Shown: positions 37,861-51,530, counted from the stretch's first letter. The stretch: 64,000 nucleotides of DNA from Poecilobothrus nobilitatus (GCA_947095535.1 OX352773.1:209394093-209458092), one strand, 5' to 3'. The notes: generated by a model not told the origin, from the sequence alone. A program made the numbers and translations.

Positions 37861-38930
37861 AACAAGGTAGAATGTAAACCAACGGTTTTTAAAAGCGCAC
37901 ATTTCCTTGCACAAAGTGACTTGCACAAAAATTTGAAAATTTGAAAAATAAAATTTAAGAAATTTTTTGTAATAAGAAAATATGTGAAAATATGTGGGAA
38001 TTTTGAGGGGCTGTAAGTCCGGAACCCTATATAACTGAGAAAAACCGTTAACACACATAAAAATATATTACTGGAGCTTTAATTTTTATGTCTTGTCGAA
38101 GAAAAATTTGTACAGGTACTTAAGTTACAGGTGTCTAAAAATAGCAAATTTTAAATTTTTCAACTCAAATAACTCTTAAACAGGGGGTGGTGCAAAAAAT
38201 GTTTCTTTTTTAGGAAACTTATACTAATTCTAAAAGTTCTTTCTTGTCTCAAAATTTCAGGTTCCTATCTAAAGGCGTGCCGGAGTTATGAAAAAAGAAA
38301 TTTCATGCAAAATGTGGTTTTCACATAACGGTAAATTTAAATCGTAAATTACGAAATATTACATAATTTTGATGTTGTTTTATATAGATAATAAAATTTT
38401 CAATCTTCTGGTGGTTTTAGATTGCAAAACTATTACGCATAGACTTAGATATATATCTGAAAATGGGGCTTTTTCGCAATTTTGAAGAGCTATAACTCTC
38501 GAACCCTATTTATCTAAAATAAATGTTTAACACACGTTAAAATATATCACTGTAGCTTTAATTTTTATATCTTTCCGAAAAAAATTGTGTACAGGTTCCT
38601 AAGTTACAGCTGTTTAAAAATAGAAAATTTTCAATTTTTGAGCCCTAATAGATCATAAACAGAGGGTGGCTAAAAAAAATTTCTTAGCAAACTTATACTA
38701 ATTCTAAAAGTTCTTTCTTGCCTTTATCTAAAAGCGTATTAGTGAAAAGCGAATTTCAAGCTTCTATCTAAAAGCGTGCCGGAGTTATGAAAGTAGAAAA
38801 ATCATGCAATTTGGCTTTCGCATAACTAAATTTACTAAACTAAATACTAAATTTAAAAAAATTTCATAATTTGGATATTAATTTACAAAGTTAAAAAAAA
38901 TACCTGTATCAAATGCAATGATATATTTTT
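37861..38930 (+). mobile_element. Family K modular repeat, copy 2
   Basis: It starts with 'ACAAGGTAGAATGTAAACCA' and has the same module order as 26621-27925, including the duplicated interior ('AAAAATATATTACTGGAGC' near 38060 and a diverged second unit near 38540). It lacks the right end and breaks off near 38930. The minus frames at 37801-38058 lie in this repeat and are not genes. Confidence 0.7.
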
Positions 38931-39111
38931 TAAGAAATTTTTAAATTATAACAAAAATTTAGATTATATATTTTTTTTTCTATATACAGGGTGTTCCACA
39001 GTAAGCGTATCAGTTTTTATCAGTTCAGTTCAATCAGTTTTTTAGTTCGTAAAGTGTATGTATCAGTTCAAAAAATTAAAATCATTATTTTAAAATATAA
39101 AAACAAAAAAA

Positions 39112-39315
39112 TTGATTAATTCTACGCTCTCTTCACTCGGTCTCTGTCGCCTAACAGGAACACTTACCATGTTTTATAGATACATTATAGAATTGGGTTC
39201 TTGTTCTAACGAGATTAAAAGTTTGATGCCTCCTCTTAAAGCATTCCAAAGAGAAACAAGGAGAGCTTCTGCTGCCCACTCCTATGTAGTTCAAATTCAC
39301 AGATGGCATAATTAG
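39112..39315 (+). mobile_element. Possible decayed LINE C-terminal fragment
   Basis: The open frame contains 'CRLTGTLTMFYRYIIELG', which resembles the LTGH...L...GL stretch after RNase H in Jockey/R1-type LINEs. It is richer in GC than the DNA around it. No other LINE motif is visible. An upstream 'ACAGGGTGTTCCACAG' near 38985 resembles the end of many insect repeats. Weak call. Confidence 0.3.
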
Positions 39316-40299
39316 GCTTATGGAAATTCATTTGTAGTACAAACATTGCGAATGTAGAACCACCAATTGGGGCTATTGATTGGTCATATTTTTAATTCTC
39401 AGAAAGGAAAGAAAATTCACTTAAACAAAAAAATTATAAACACTAAAGTTTTTTATTTGTTGACGTAGAACCCAAAATTGCATTGGATCTCCTATTATAA
39501 AAAATTTTCTTTCATATTTAAAACTCTGGATTAAAAATTTGAATTTCCAGTATAAGAACGTCGTTTCCTGTTCTTTTCGGAAGTTAGAAATATCACCAAT
39601 CGATAAAGCATCCCTGATGTTTTTTTTTTTATATTTTAATATACAACTCCTTTTTTGTTTAAAAAAACTGATACACATGCGTTGTTATAAATCGTTTTTT
39701 TATCGTTTAAATGTATATCAAACTAAACACTATTTGAAAAAAAATTACGCTATGAAAAATTCTACAAGTATTGGAACTATCACATTATTTAAACCTTAAT
39801 TATAACGTCATTTTTAAAATTTATTTTGTAAATTTCTTCTTAAAAAAAATATTTAACAATATCATGTCTCTAATATTATCACCAATCTTTAATTAATACA
39901 TAAATCAGAGGATAATTTTTTTCTAATTATAACTTTGAATCAATTAAAAATATTTTGGTTACATAAACTAAATTTAGGACATTTTTCTTTGTCTACAAAA
40001 ACTTTTATTTATAATCAGTAAAAATAAATAAAAATTTTAAGTAACACTTCATTAATTTTTGTGATCTAATTAATTTATAAATAAAACTATAGATACATTA
40101 ATAATTTTTCCTTTTCCCTTTTTTTTAATACTTTGTTAATTTTTCTTTTAAATAGAAGGAGATATTTTAGTAAATATAGGTTTATTTAACTCATATCAAT
40201 AATGTTATCCTAATTTGATGACCCTTTTATTCCCTGAAATATCTGGTTTTCTTAAAATTTTAATAATTCAATGGAATATGATGAAAGAAGTAATAAAAA

Positions 40300-40970
40300 A
40301 ACACCAAGGGTTTCAAAAAAGCCCATTTCCAAAATTAAAACATATTCGATAATAAGTTTTGGTTAACGAGTACATAGATACATTGAAAAATTAATTTATA
40401 ATACAAAAATTGAAAAAGAAATCCTTACAAAAATTTGTTAGAAAAACTTGGGGAAAAACATAAAAATAATTTCGCAAATGACTTATACTTATTTTCAAAG
40501 ATATTGGTAACTCCTTTCAAAATTTCAAGTTTTTAATTTAAACTGTTTGGAAGATATAAGGCGAGAAAATTTTAAATTTTTATTTTTGTAAATTAAAGTA
40601 CAGTATAGCAAAATTATATACATATTTATTTTATATATATTTAGAAAACTATGTTATAAAAGCTATGTTTGGCTTTTCCAAATTGAAGATATCGTTTATA
40701 GATTTAGTGTTATAACAATTTAAATATAAAGCTTTTTCAAAATTTGGGTGGCCGTACGGACTTTGTAACGGGTGTGGCTACAGAAAAAAAATTGTTCCAC
40801 AAAAATTAATTTTTTTGCTATGCCTATTCGTATTACGTAGTTAACATTCATTGTCTTATTTTAAACAGTATGTAGAAGCTTTATAAACACCCAGGCAGAC
40901 GAACAGAGTGAAACTAATAGGCAAATTTTTTCAAAATTTTTTTAAAAATGGGTTAAAAATATATTTTAAA
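40300..40970 (+). mobile_element. Family K modular repeat, diverged copy
   Basis: K words in order: 'CTTATACTTATTTTCAAAGA' near 40482, 'GCCGTACGGACTTTGTAACG' near 40750, then 'AACAGAGTGAAACTAATAGG' and the T-rich right end near 40925. The (GACG)n tract has decayed to CAGACGAACAG. Confidence 0.55.
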
Positions 40971-41741
40971 CGATATGCCATATGACATAAAAAAAAGTAT
41001 TTAAATCTGATCTACATATATATATAATCATATATGGGTTTGAATGCCTCAACATATTTCCAAATTATATTTTTGTCATTTTTCTATTAAAGTAAATAGG
41101 GAGTATATAGATTTATACTGTATAAGAAATTAAATCGATACTTATTAGGATATTTATATATTTTTTGTATTAAGAGACGAAATTTAAAAAGAAATTCATT
41201 TTAATTTTTCTGATAATTATTAATTATTGTTATATACATAATATTATATTATATAACGGTTACAACAGTTTCACTTTTGAAATAAAGTCAAAATAATGAT
41301 TTGTTTTCTTTTCGGCTTGAAATTAATATTATCTTCATTTCATTTTCGCAATTAAATTGTAAAATATAATAATAAGTTAGTTGTACGTTACAAAAACCCT
41401 CATATTCAGAAAATCATCCATCATATTGAGAAAACAAAATGATATTTGCAGGTATAATTTCTTACCAAGTGATTCAGTCCTTAATCATCAAATTATGTTT
41501 TATTTGAGGATTTCTAAATAAATAGATCTGTCGCAACATTTTAATAAAATATTAAAACTTGTTTGCAATTAATGAGCCTAGTATACAGAAATCTAGAAAG
41601 GTGCTATTAACTATAATTACATATTGAAAATTATAACTTCCACTATCCACAATGTTTTTAGAAAAGCTAGATCAGGAAGTTTAAAATTGAAGGTAATTAG
41701 TACTATATTGTATAAGATGGTGAGGCATAAATATTTCATTA

Positions 41742-42030
41742 TTCTACGCCATCTATTATCATACACAAGAATTATTATTTTATTATGTATTACAATATGA
41801 TCTGCTATAATATTAATTATAAAATATACATATATACTTACTTTTTATTAAATTATTTACTAAGTAATTAATAATTATATTATAATAAGTAAAATTTATA
41901 TTATTTTTATATGGTCATATGAAAAATCATATGATCCAGCCGAGATTTGGTTAAATTTGTGGTTTTGTATAGTATTTTAAATCCAGCTAATGGTGTAGTT
42001 GTTCAGACATCAGCCTTTCATTCGAAACCT
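41742..42030 (-). mobile_element. tRNA-derived SINE, family 1, with inverted head
   Basis: The tail word 'ACGCCATCTATTATC' (inverted tail) lies at 41747, as in 31978 and 48325. The AT-rich body leads to 'GATCCAGCCGAGATTTGG' near 41935, matching 'GACCCAGCTAGGGTTTG' of the copy at 31975. From 41953 it runs into the long inverted repeat described separately. Confidence 0.5.
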
Positions 42031-42169
42031 CGAATTTTTTTCACTTTCTTATTTAATAAAACAAATTGGTTAAGTTTCAAATTAAAGGCCGAAACCTCGA
42101 ATGAAAGGATGATGTCTTAACAACTACACCATTAGCTGGATTTAAAATACTATATAAAACCACAAATTT
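41953..42169. repeat. 73-nt inverted repeat, 70 of 73 positions paired
   Basis: The arm at 41953-42025 is matched by the reverse complement of 42097-42169 with three mismatches, around a 71-nt spacer. Each arm contains 'TAATGGTGTAGTTGTT', a tRNA A-box-like word, so the arms may be two SINE heads in opposite orientation. Confidence 0.85.
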
Positions 42170-42639
42170 AAAAAGGCTTTATAATAAAATTTTAAAACTC
42201 GGCTTTAGATTAAAAATTATTTCAATTTATAAATGACGAACGTCAGAAAACTTTTAAAACTTGAAAGTCGTTAAAATCTTACGCTAATTAAATAACGTAT
42301 ATATATTTAAAAGTAAATACTTAGAATATTTTAATGAAAATTAAAGATTCAATTTTTATTACAATAAAAATTGTAAAAATAATTGCAATTTTTGTTAAAT
42401 TATTTATTTTTTTATAGATTTGGAAATGTCTATCTTCAGTAAACACTTTCACTTTTATATTATGCTATAATATATTTATCAAATATTTTGTTAAATAAGA
42501 GTGTATTTTAATAACTATTCTAAACATTATAAATATGTAAATTTTTTTTTTTATTCTAAATAAATAACTAGAATAGTTCCCTTCAATATTCGTTATATTA
42601 TCTTTCTGGCATTTTCACTTTCTTATTTAATAAAACAAA
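42038..42639 (+). repeat. 27-nt dispersed direct repeat
   Basis: A segment beginning 'TTTCACTTTCTTATTTAATA' occurs at 42038-42064 and, identical over 27 nt, at 42613-42639. The first copy is in the spacer of the inverted repeat. Confidence 0.8.
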
Positions 42640-42644
42640 AATTC

Positions 42645-44640
42645 TAAATTTAATTTAGCGCTAAAAAAATTAAATTAGTTAAAGATGAGTGTTTTCAAAA
42701 AAAAAAAAAAAAATACAATTTATGGAATTTAATTTAATAATAAAATTTACAATAAACAAATGAATTTTATTTGCCCATTTTTTTCCTTCGTAGACATAAT
42801 ACATTCTTATTTCATACATATAATACAAAATATGAAGAAGTCTTAAACAAAAAAAGAAAGAATCGTAAAAAAAAAAAAATTAATAAAGAAATAATAATAT
42901 GTTGTAAATTTTTACATGATGATTGTATTACCCCATCATCATACTACCCTTTATTAATATAAACTTAAATAAACAAATAAAAATAAAATTATTATTAAAC
43001 CCAAAAAAAAAATATATAAAATATTTTCTCTTTCTTTGCATAATAATATCTTTATTTTCTAAATTTATATCATGCAATTTATCTCATGAATAAATTTAAA
43101 AAGAAAAAAAAAACTCTGAAACGATAGACAAAACAAAACAAAGTCTCAGACAACCGCATAATTCTATATACCTACATATTTAAAAGAAAAAGAAAATCTG
43201 AAAAAAAAAAAATTTTTTTGACACTAACAATATACTTATTATTTTGAATGAATATTATATCTTATAGTAAAGTTGATAATAATGACAAAAGCACTAACAT
43301 CAGCAATGCTTTAATTTTATAAGGCATAAATGACCTTAATGTTAACTTAATCATCCCTCTATCGTAACAAATATATATAATATATTATAACTATGTATAT
43401 GTATAAACTTATATTAATATAAGAAATAAAATATATAACAGATGTTACATATAGATACATAAAAAAAAAAAACAAAAATTGATTTACTTTAAATTGATTG
43501 AAAACTTTAATGTACATGTAATATTATATAATCATATAACTATATATTATATCCCAAATTATATATGTACTAGGGGCCCTATAGCTGGTGTGTAAGTATA
43601 TTTTACCATCACATCTAAATTACAAAATATTCGTATGTAATACGATTCCAAAAGAAAACAATCATACAATTATCAACATCAACAATTATCATATAATTCG
43701 TTTATTATAATAATATTACACATTTAATAACATTTATCAAAAATATTACAACAATATGAATTTATTATATTAAATAAAAAAATATTAAAAAATAAAACTT
43801 TTTAATTAATCATGACTTCAAATAAAATTGATTTTCGATGCAGTCATATCACCTATCACTAATATAAAACATTTAGTATTTATATCCAGAGTATAGAAAT
43901 TTTGTATATAAAAAATACATAAATAAAGGACAACCTAGCCGTTCATTTCACGTTATGATTTCAAGGTACTTAACTTGATGTTAAAAAATTCCCACCCCCT
44001 AACTAGTAATAAAACAGGTTGATTTAATTATTGATAAAAAAAATTTCATCGTATCAACATCTGATCTTTTCAGCTATAGGTTTTAGGTCTGAACCATATA
44101 TACATAGGAAAATTTTGATAGATATTTAAAATATTCTGAAATATATAAATAGAAAAGTTTTTAATACTACCTATATACTTCAATAAGATAAAAAACAAAA
44201 TTTAAATCAAAAAAATATTGACTTAAGTATATTTATTTATTTATTTATATTATATAATAACTAATTAATTAACTACTATATATAGCACTAGCAACTGAGG
44301 CCTTCGGTTATTTACTTAAGTATAACATATAACTAAATCACCGTAACTGACTTAAGTCAAATAACAAAAAAAAAAACATTTTTATTTTTATTACAGACAT
44401 TTTTTTTTTAATTAAAAATATTTATAAAAAAAAAAAACTCTTTAATTACTTTTGAATTACTCTAAAATAGATCTTAAAAATGAAAAATACAAATTGTCTT
44501 TGTTTTAAATATTCCGAAAGGATACTCTGAAAAAAATCAATTCATTATAAACATTTTGAAATATTCAAAAAAAATATATTATATATATTTATTTTTTTTC
44601 AATTTAACTACCTATAGAATATAAAAATTGAATTTTAAAT
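42645..44640. other. AT-rich stretch, no gene seen
   Basis: No coding exon or clear repeat is recognised. The open frame at 42771-42962 is lysine-rich low-complexity sequence. Confidence 0.4.
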
Positions 44641-44649
44641 CTGTACATG

Positions 44650-44768
44650 TATAATCTTTATATATACTAAATGTAATTTCAACAAAAAATATGTAAAAAA
44701 AAATTGAATTTTATTTTTTTGAAAGAGATTTTTTGTTGAAATTACATTTAGTATATATAAAGATTATA
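44650..44768. repeat. Perfect 40-bp stem-loop
   Basis: The arm at 44650-44689 (starting TATAATCTTTATATATACTA) is the exact reverse complement of 44729-44768, with a 39-nt spacer. No mismatch was found. It could be a young MITE or the template of a hairpin RNA. Confidence 0.9.
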
Positions 44769-44774
44769 TACACC

Positions 44775-45692
44775 GAGACTCACATCAATTATCAGGCCAT
44801 GAAGTGCAGAGAGTAAAAACTTAATAGTGGGCCAGCTTTTAACAAATTTACACGTAGTCATATGTAAAAAAAAATAGTGGGCCAACTATAAATCTTGAAA
44901 TAACACAAAAACTATTTACTTTATTCAATTTGGTCCAAAGAGAAAATTAAAGTCGCATCTTTTTTACATAATTCATTAAAGAAAAATATTTTAAAATATA
45001 ACATTTTCATTCATAAATATGCATTTAAAAAATTGTCTTCCTTTAAACTTTTTATTTTAAAAGGTTCTTAAGTTAAATTGCTTCAATATTGTAATAGTAT
45101 ACGTCGAGACTATTTTCATACTTTAAAATTTTGTACACGCTTATATGGCTATAATCGCGACTCACATCAATTATGAAATTATTCATACGCGCGATACGTG
45201 AGAATCATTGCAATTCTCTCACAACTACATTCATGTGTTTTCAGTCTTGGGCTGTTTAATTCGGTCTTGTATTATAATGTACAAATTACAATACAATATA
45301 CATTTATATGCGATATTATATTATTAGCAAATAGCAGTACAATATATTAATTATTAAACATTAAATACTAGCAAAAAAAAAAAGCAAAAAAACATAAAAC
45401 TTTTTTTTTTTAATCTTTTAATCGTAAAATCTTTAAAAAGCGACTGGGATTCTGGGAATGGTAGAAAAATCGATTTACAGATTTGGTAATTTCAAAATCT
45501 ATTTACAGATGATAAAATTTAGCTATGAGTTTCGGATTTTGTTTTTATATTTAAAAATATGGTTCTCTACACCATAACTCCTTTTCCAAGTTAAAATTTT
45601 TAAGAGAATTATTCACGTTTTACTGAAACAGCAAAATTGATATGAAAATATTGTTATTGTTAAAAAGCTGCAATGGTAGAAAAATCGATTTA
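44775..45692 (+). repeat. Pairs of short direct repeats
   Basis: 'GACTCACATCAATTAT' occurs near 44778 and 45160, 'AATAGTGGGCCA' near 44826 and 44873, and 'AATGGTAGAAAAATCGATTT' at 45457 and 45672. They point to diffuse internal duplication or an eroded element. No coding potential is seen. Confidence 0.5.
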
Positions 45693-46068
45693 ATAGAAAT
45701 AATTTTTGAATGAAGAAAGTATCGTATATATATTGATATACTGTTACTAACATGGCTAAATATAATAAATTTAAATCATTACTTTCTTTTGTTTAAAAAA
45801 AATCTAAAAACAATCATTCGCATTCATTTTGATAACCGTCCATAACCCAAATAAAATTATTGTAAAAATATATATTATGTAGAGTTGTTTTTTATTTTGC
45901 TTATATGTATAGGCACAGTGGATGTGAAACAGCTGAAATTAAGAAAAATTGATTGTATGTACCTAGGTAAGGTATGTACCATGCCTAGACCTACTTTTGC
46001 AAATAGAGTTTTTTGTCGTACAAAAATACATTAGTATTAGTAAAAAAGAGTGCAACTGAAATACATAT

Positions 46069-46116
46069 GTAGTTTAATAATGTGAATATACTTGGTAATT
46101 CACATTATTTAACTAC
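46069..46116. repeat. 19-bp stem-loop with one mismatch
   Basis: GTAGTTTAATAATGTGAAT at 46069-46087 pairs with 46098-46116 at 18 of 19 positions, around a 10-nt loop. Confidence 0.8.
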
Positions 46117-46119
46117 ATT

Positions 46120-47560
46120 TTAATACACATCCATATATATTATAGAATTAATAAAAAGATGGAAATTTGACATTTCTATGTAAAATGTATTTTTTAGTAG
46201 TGAAATAAGAAATTCATATTGTATATATGTATGTACAAGAGAAAAACAGGTAAAAAATATTCAAACGCTCGCAAAACGCACATTTTATTATTTTAATCAA
46301 AGGTTATCTATTATAAAAAGATGAGCCACTCCCAGTATGTGACCGAATTTTTTTTTGCTACTCGAAAAATTAATTTAAATTTTGTTATTTAAAAATGTTT
46401 GGGTCCGGTTTAACAATACCACACAGTATTTTAAAAAAACTTTTTTTATTCTCCGTGCGTCCATCATGTGATGGGCCTTTTCAGTAGTTACTTTATAATG
46501 CAGTAAATTTTCTTATATTGCAAAGTAATATTTTTATTATTCTTTCATACACGCACACACACTAACTCATTATACATTAATATTTATGCATAAAAATAAA
46601 GTGTTATTATCCTTTTTCTGACAGTTTTTATTGCTAAAATTATTATTCAAAACTCCAGACAAAATAATATTTACTTTATATTATAAGCAATTTTATGTTT
46701 GAGAAAAAACGTGAGAAAAATATTCAAATATTTGAATTTGAAGACAAACAAAAACGATTAGAAGCCAAATCTATTTCAAAAGCAATATTAAAAAATAATA
46801 TATAGGACAAAACTGTATGGTTTAAAGTTTAAAAATAATATAAGGAAAACTTTTTTTTTTATTTTTTTTTTTTGCTCTTAATAATAGAATATTGTCTTTA
46901 AGCTTTACATACATTTTACACTATGGCCTTTCTTAGTCGTTAAAATATTGAATTTATAGATTTTAAAGGATTCATTTTTATATTTTCATTTTAAAATCTT
47001 AAAATATTCGTTACGACGAATCATATTATAGGCTTGTAACGAAACAGATTTTGTAAAAATATACTATATATGTAGGTACATATATATATTAAATATATTT
47101 TTTTAAAAGTTTTAGTTTATCATCCATCAAAAAACAGCATCAAAATAACATAAAAAAAAAGTATATACATATATATATATATATATATATTCAGTACCTA
47201 TTCAATTTTATATTTAAAATGGAAATTCAATTATGTAATTAATTCCGTGAAAAAATTATTTAAAGAATCGAAATATTTAAAGAAACACTGACCTTTATAG
47301 AATTTTATTTATGATTTTCATATCTGACATTAATTATTATAAAAAAAAAGATTAATTTTATTTAAATTAGGATTTTCGATGTCCTGTTAAATATCACTAT
47401 TAATCATTATATCTATCGTTAATTATGATATATCACTGAAGATTTTCTTTACCGACTTACATCAAAATAGATTTTTGCCTTCGTATAATATACTAGAAAT
47501 TTAGTCCACAAAAACCTTTAATCGAAAAAACGTTTTTTATTTTAATATTTATGTATGATG
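46120..47560. other. AT-rich stretch, no gene seen
   Basis: No gene. An AT dinucleotide run lies at about 47166-47190. Confidence 0.4.
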
Positions 47561-47565
47561 CATTT

Positions 47566-47635
47566 AAAAAAACACTAACACTAACACTAACTGATAAACT
47601 AACAAGAAACACTAACAAGAAACACTAACTGATAA
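47566..47635 (+). repeat. Minisatellite of AACACTAAC words
   Basis: AACACTAAC-type words repeat about six times, including GAAACACTAAC twice in succession and CTAACTGATAAA twice. Confidence 0.7.
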
Positions 47636-48321
47636 ATGGCTTAAATCGCTATGCTTTCAGTTGAAATATCTTGAATTCAAACCATAGATCTGATCATATC
47701 AATTAATGATTTTTTGGATAATAACAATACGTGTGAAATGTACGTTATTATCTATAAAGAGAATTAAATAAAATAAGGAAATCTTATTTATACTTGTGGA
47801 CATTCATAATAATCGTGTAAAATGACAATTCTAAATCTCGTAATACATATGAACTTTTAAAAGATTTTAAAAGTAGATTCTAGAAGAATTGTCCAATAAA
47901 AGAAAGTCAAAAAAAATAATTTATAAGTAGCAATGAACTACTAAAATTTGTAATTGAAAAAGTCGAAATCGTCAAAATTACAAAGGCGTGAAATAATACG
48001 TGAAATAATGAAGTTTTAGAGAATAAAAGATAATATACCATATATCTGAAATTAATTCAACTGAATATATCTGTCCACGAACAGCAGATCAAATAAGAAT
48101 GTCTAAATGATGTAGTTTATGATGTCAATGTCATGAATTCGATAAACATAATTCGATAAACACTGCTAATGTCAATGTTACTCATAAATATAATTATGAT
48201 TTAAGGGATCCCCAAAGTCAATTTTTATTCAAATTAGATCAAACATCAGCTTTTTAAATTTTAAATTACACGAATATTACTATATGTTTAAACCTTTGTA
48301 CAAATTTATGAAACATATATT

Positions 48322-48420
48322 GTACGCCATCTATTATCTAGCTAGTGTAGTAATTATTTTTAATACTATGTATATGTACATATTTATTTATTTATTTTTT
48401 TTTATAATGTGATTTCAAAA
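48322..48420 (-). mobile_element. SINE family 1 tail fragment
   Basis: 'TACGCCATCTATTATCTAG' is the shared (inverted) tail word of the copies at 31978 and 41747. An AT-rich body follows. No tRNA-like head is recognisable. Confidence 0.4.
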
Positions 48421-48896
48421 CATGTTTTTATTATGATCTTCCGACGTGACACGATTCTGTTGTATTTGACGTTAATTAGGGAAAACAAAAATTAATAAAA
48501 AGTTAAATTTCAATTAATAAAATTTTATATAAAAGTATAAAATTATTTTATACTTTATTTTGTAATTCATAAAAAATTAAAATTTTCTTCAAATATGAAG
48601 TATAGAACTGTGTTTAGAACTTTAAATATTTTTTATTCTTAATTTTCAATTTTTATTTGTTACATTTTAAAACGTTCTAAAACAGAAAAAATAATCATAT
48701 GTTCATTACTTTCAATTATTTTAATTACAATTTATGTATAATATTCGTCAAGTATGTATGTATGTATTTCTAAAAAGACGTTATGTACTTATTATAAATT
48801 TATTTTTATCATATATGTACATCCGAAATATTTAAACAAATCAAATAAATAAATTCCCGCACATAATTAACACAAACAAAATTAAATCTTCCTTTT

Positions 48897-49605
48897 AGCA
48901 CATTTCCAAACAAATTTTGAAAAAATGTGCCTATTAGTTTCACTCTGTTCGTCAATTCGTGATAGAGCAATGAAATTTTAACCATGAGTAGGTATCATAA
49001 AAAAAATTAATGTTGTAAAACAAATTGTTCATAATTTAAAAACGGCATTCCACAGGACTTTTTTTTATCTTTATAAATCAATATCAAAATTATACATTTT
49101 TTTAACACTTAGTATTTAAATTTACCGTTATGTGTTACCATTATTTGTATTTATCAAATTTTGCATGTTTTTTTTCCTTCATAATTCCGGCAAGCTTTTA
49201 GATAGGGACTTTAAATTTTGAGATAAGAAAGAAATTTTAGAACTAGTATCATTTTCCTCAGAAAGTTTTTTTGTGCCATTTCCTGTTTAAGAGTTATTAG
49301 GGCTCAAAAATTGAAAATTTGCAATTTTTAGATACCTGTAAATTTTTTTTTCAAAATAAAAGGCAAGGCAAATAAAGCTTTAACTCTACAATTTTACATG
49401 TGTTATTAGTTTTTCTTAATTATGTAGAGTTACCTTAGAATTTATAAAAGTGTCTCTTCATTTTTAACATTTTTCTTATTATATGAAATTCTAAGAAAAT
49501 TTTCCAATTTTGGTGCAAGTCACAATTCTAAACAGTTTATATTATCTTTTGGAAAACGTGCGCCTTTAAAAACCGTTAATTTACATTCTGCCTTGTTTTT
49601 TTTTT
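48897..49605 (-). mobile_element. Family K modular repeat, inverted copy
   Basis: Both ends are present: TTTTAGCACATTTCCAAA at about 48893-48910 and the inverse of the ACAAGG(T/C)AGAATGTAAA end at 49578-49601. Within are the inverse of 'ACGGTAAATTTAAATAC' near 49120 and of the 'GCCGGAATTATGAAGG' module near 49185. It has one interior unit instead of two, so it is shorter than the copy at 26621. Confidence 0.7.
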
Positions 49606-49609
49606 TATT

Positions 49610-51530
49610 CGCTATATATAATTTAACTTTTTAAAAACTAATTACATATTATATGCATTGAAATTAAAGATAAAAATAAAAAAAATAAAAAACAATTTAT
49701 AAAAACATAAAAATAGGTTTCATTTAGTAAAAAAAAATGTAATCATTATCACAATGATAGTAGTACAGTAACAGTGTACCTACATAAGATAAAATTTAAA
49801 GTATTTATATCAAATATTAAACAAAGTTGTAGCAATATTGTATTAAATTAATAATCCAAAGAAATGATGTGTTTATAGGAACTGTTGGGCTATAGACCCA
49901 TGAAACTTTGTCATGTTAATGAAACTTTTAATTTTAATTTGGAATTTGTATTTTATTTTTACTTCATATTTTGCATTTTTAAAATGAATATTTCACTATA
50001 AGTAAATATATATAAATAATACAGCATTTTCGTTACCGCAATAACCTTTTCAATTCCATGGTTGTGAGCCGATTAATTAATTTTTACCTGATAAGCTTAA
50101 ATTTAATTTATTTTCTAGATACTGCTGACATAACAAATTGAATGCTTTTGTTGTATTTAACGATATTCGACAAATATATTTTTTTTTCATGAAATATCGC
50201 AAATTAAAACCCGAGAATGTGTCCGAATGTATTAAATTGAATTTATATTCGTAAATACAATAAAAAGAATGTATTCAAGTTACCTCGTAACTATAAACTA
50301 ATGGTAAAGGTAAGTGGTAACTGATAACACCTATTTTAGTTCTCATTGTCAGCTGAACTGACTGAACTTGTATATACAATGCTATAAGACACTCCCTAGA
50401 TCTCAGTCTAGATACCAACTACATATATAAACATACATAAGTATATTAGTAGTTGGCAGGCAAAATGTTAGGACCACATTTAATACGCAAAATGATTTGT
50501 TAAATATGTAAGTATGTGTATAACAATATTATTTAAATGAAAATTCCGGCATGGTTTATTTAAAACAATAGTTCTATCTTTTTCAAAACATAATATACTA
50601 AAAGTTACATGAAAAATTTGTGTATTGAAATTTTTTTGTAAAAAATCATTTTCAAGAACAAACAACAAAAAATAATAAAAAAAAAAACCGCGCCACAACA
50701 TTCATATCGGTAATGAAAATACCGTTCTTCTTAAATAAATAAACAAAAATTATTTTTATACGGAAAAAAAAGTACGTATAATAATTATATATAATAATTT
50801 GTTTAAGTCTTCCCATCATATGTGGTTCTTAAATCATATGATTATGACATTTTTATTTGCTTTCAAAATTTTAGCTTTTTTTTTTTTCATTTTTCTTAAA
50901 AAATATTTATTTTATTAACTACAAAAGAAAATATTTTCTTGTTGGATGCAAGCAATTCTATTTTTAGTTTTTCCATACAGAAAAAAAAAAAAATATTTTA
51001 AGATAAGTTTTCATAAATGATAATTTAGTTTCATTTAGTTAGGAAATATTGGCTTATGTATGTATGTATATTCATTTTAAAAAATGAGTTTAATTTACAT
51101 ATTTTTCTACAAAATAAATGACCTAGCTATGTATACAAATAATAATAATTTAGGAGGTTAAGAACCGGAATTAAACTAACATCATAAGCAAGTTTGAAGT
51201 GAGATCGTCACTATATCGTAGCATCATAATAAAAAATTGGTATGGAACTTATCCCAGTCGTACTTATACTTATCTCAGGCGTTGTAATATGATCACAAAA
51301 TCCTTTCTGCGAAGAATCATTACTAAACTTAAATTATACGATTTGGTATTATTATCGACATGTCAAATTACCAAAAATTTAAAAATAAAGCTAACTTATA
51401 ATTTATATTAATAAGTATTACAGATGTTGAAAAGTGTATACATGCATACATATGTACATACATAGATAAGTATAATTTAGGTTTTTAATTTCAATTATAA
51501 TGAACTATTTTTTTTTGTTTTGAACCTAAG
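49610..51530. other. AT-rich stretch, no supported gene
   Basis: Small open frames at 50480-50701 (minus) and 51199-51411 (plus) show no recognisable domain. The second lies in slightly GC-richer DNA and may be repeat debris. Confidence 0.4.

Noticed and set aside
37801..38058. Two overlapping minus-strand open frames
   Set aside because: They fall inside a family K repeat; the matching region of the copy at 26621 also gives only short, differing frames.
51199..51411. 70-codon open frame in slightly GC-richer DNA
   Set aside because: No recognisable domain, no splice context and no paralogue in the window; probably repeat debris.
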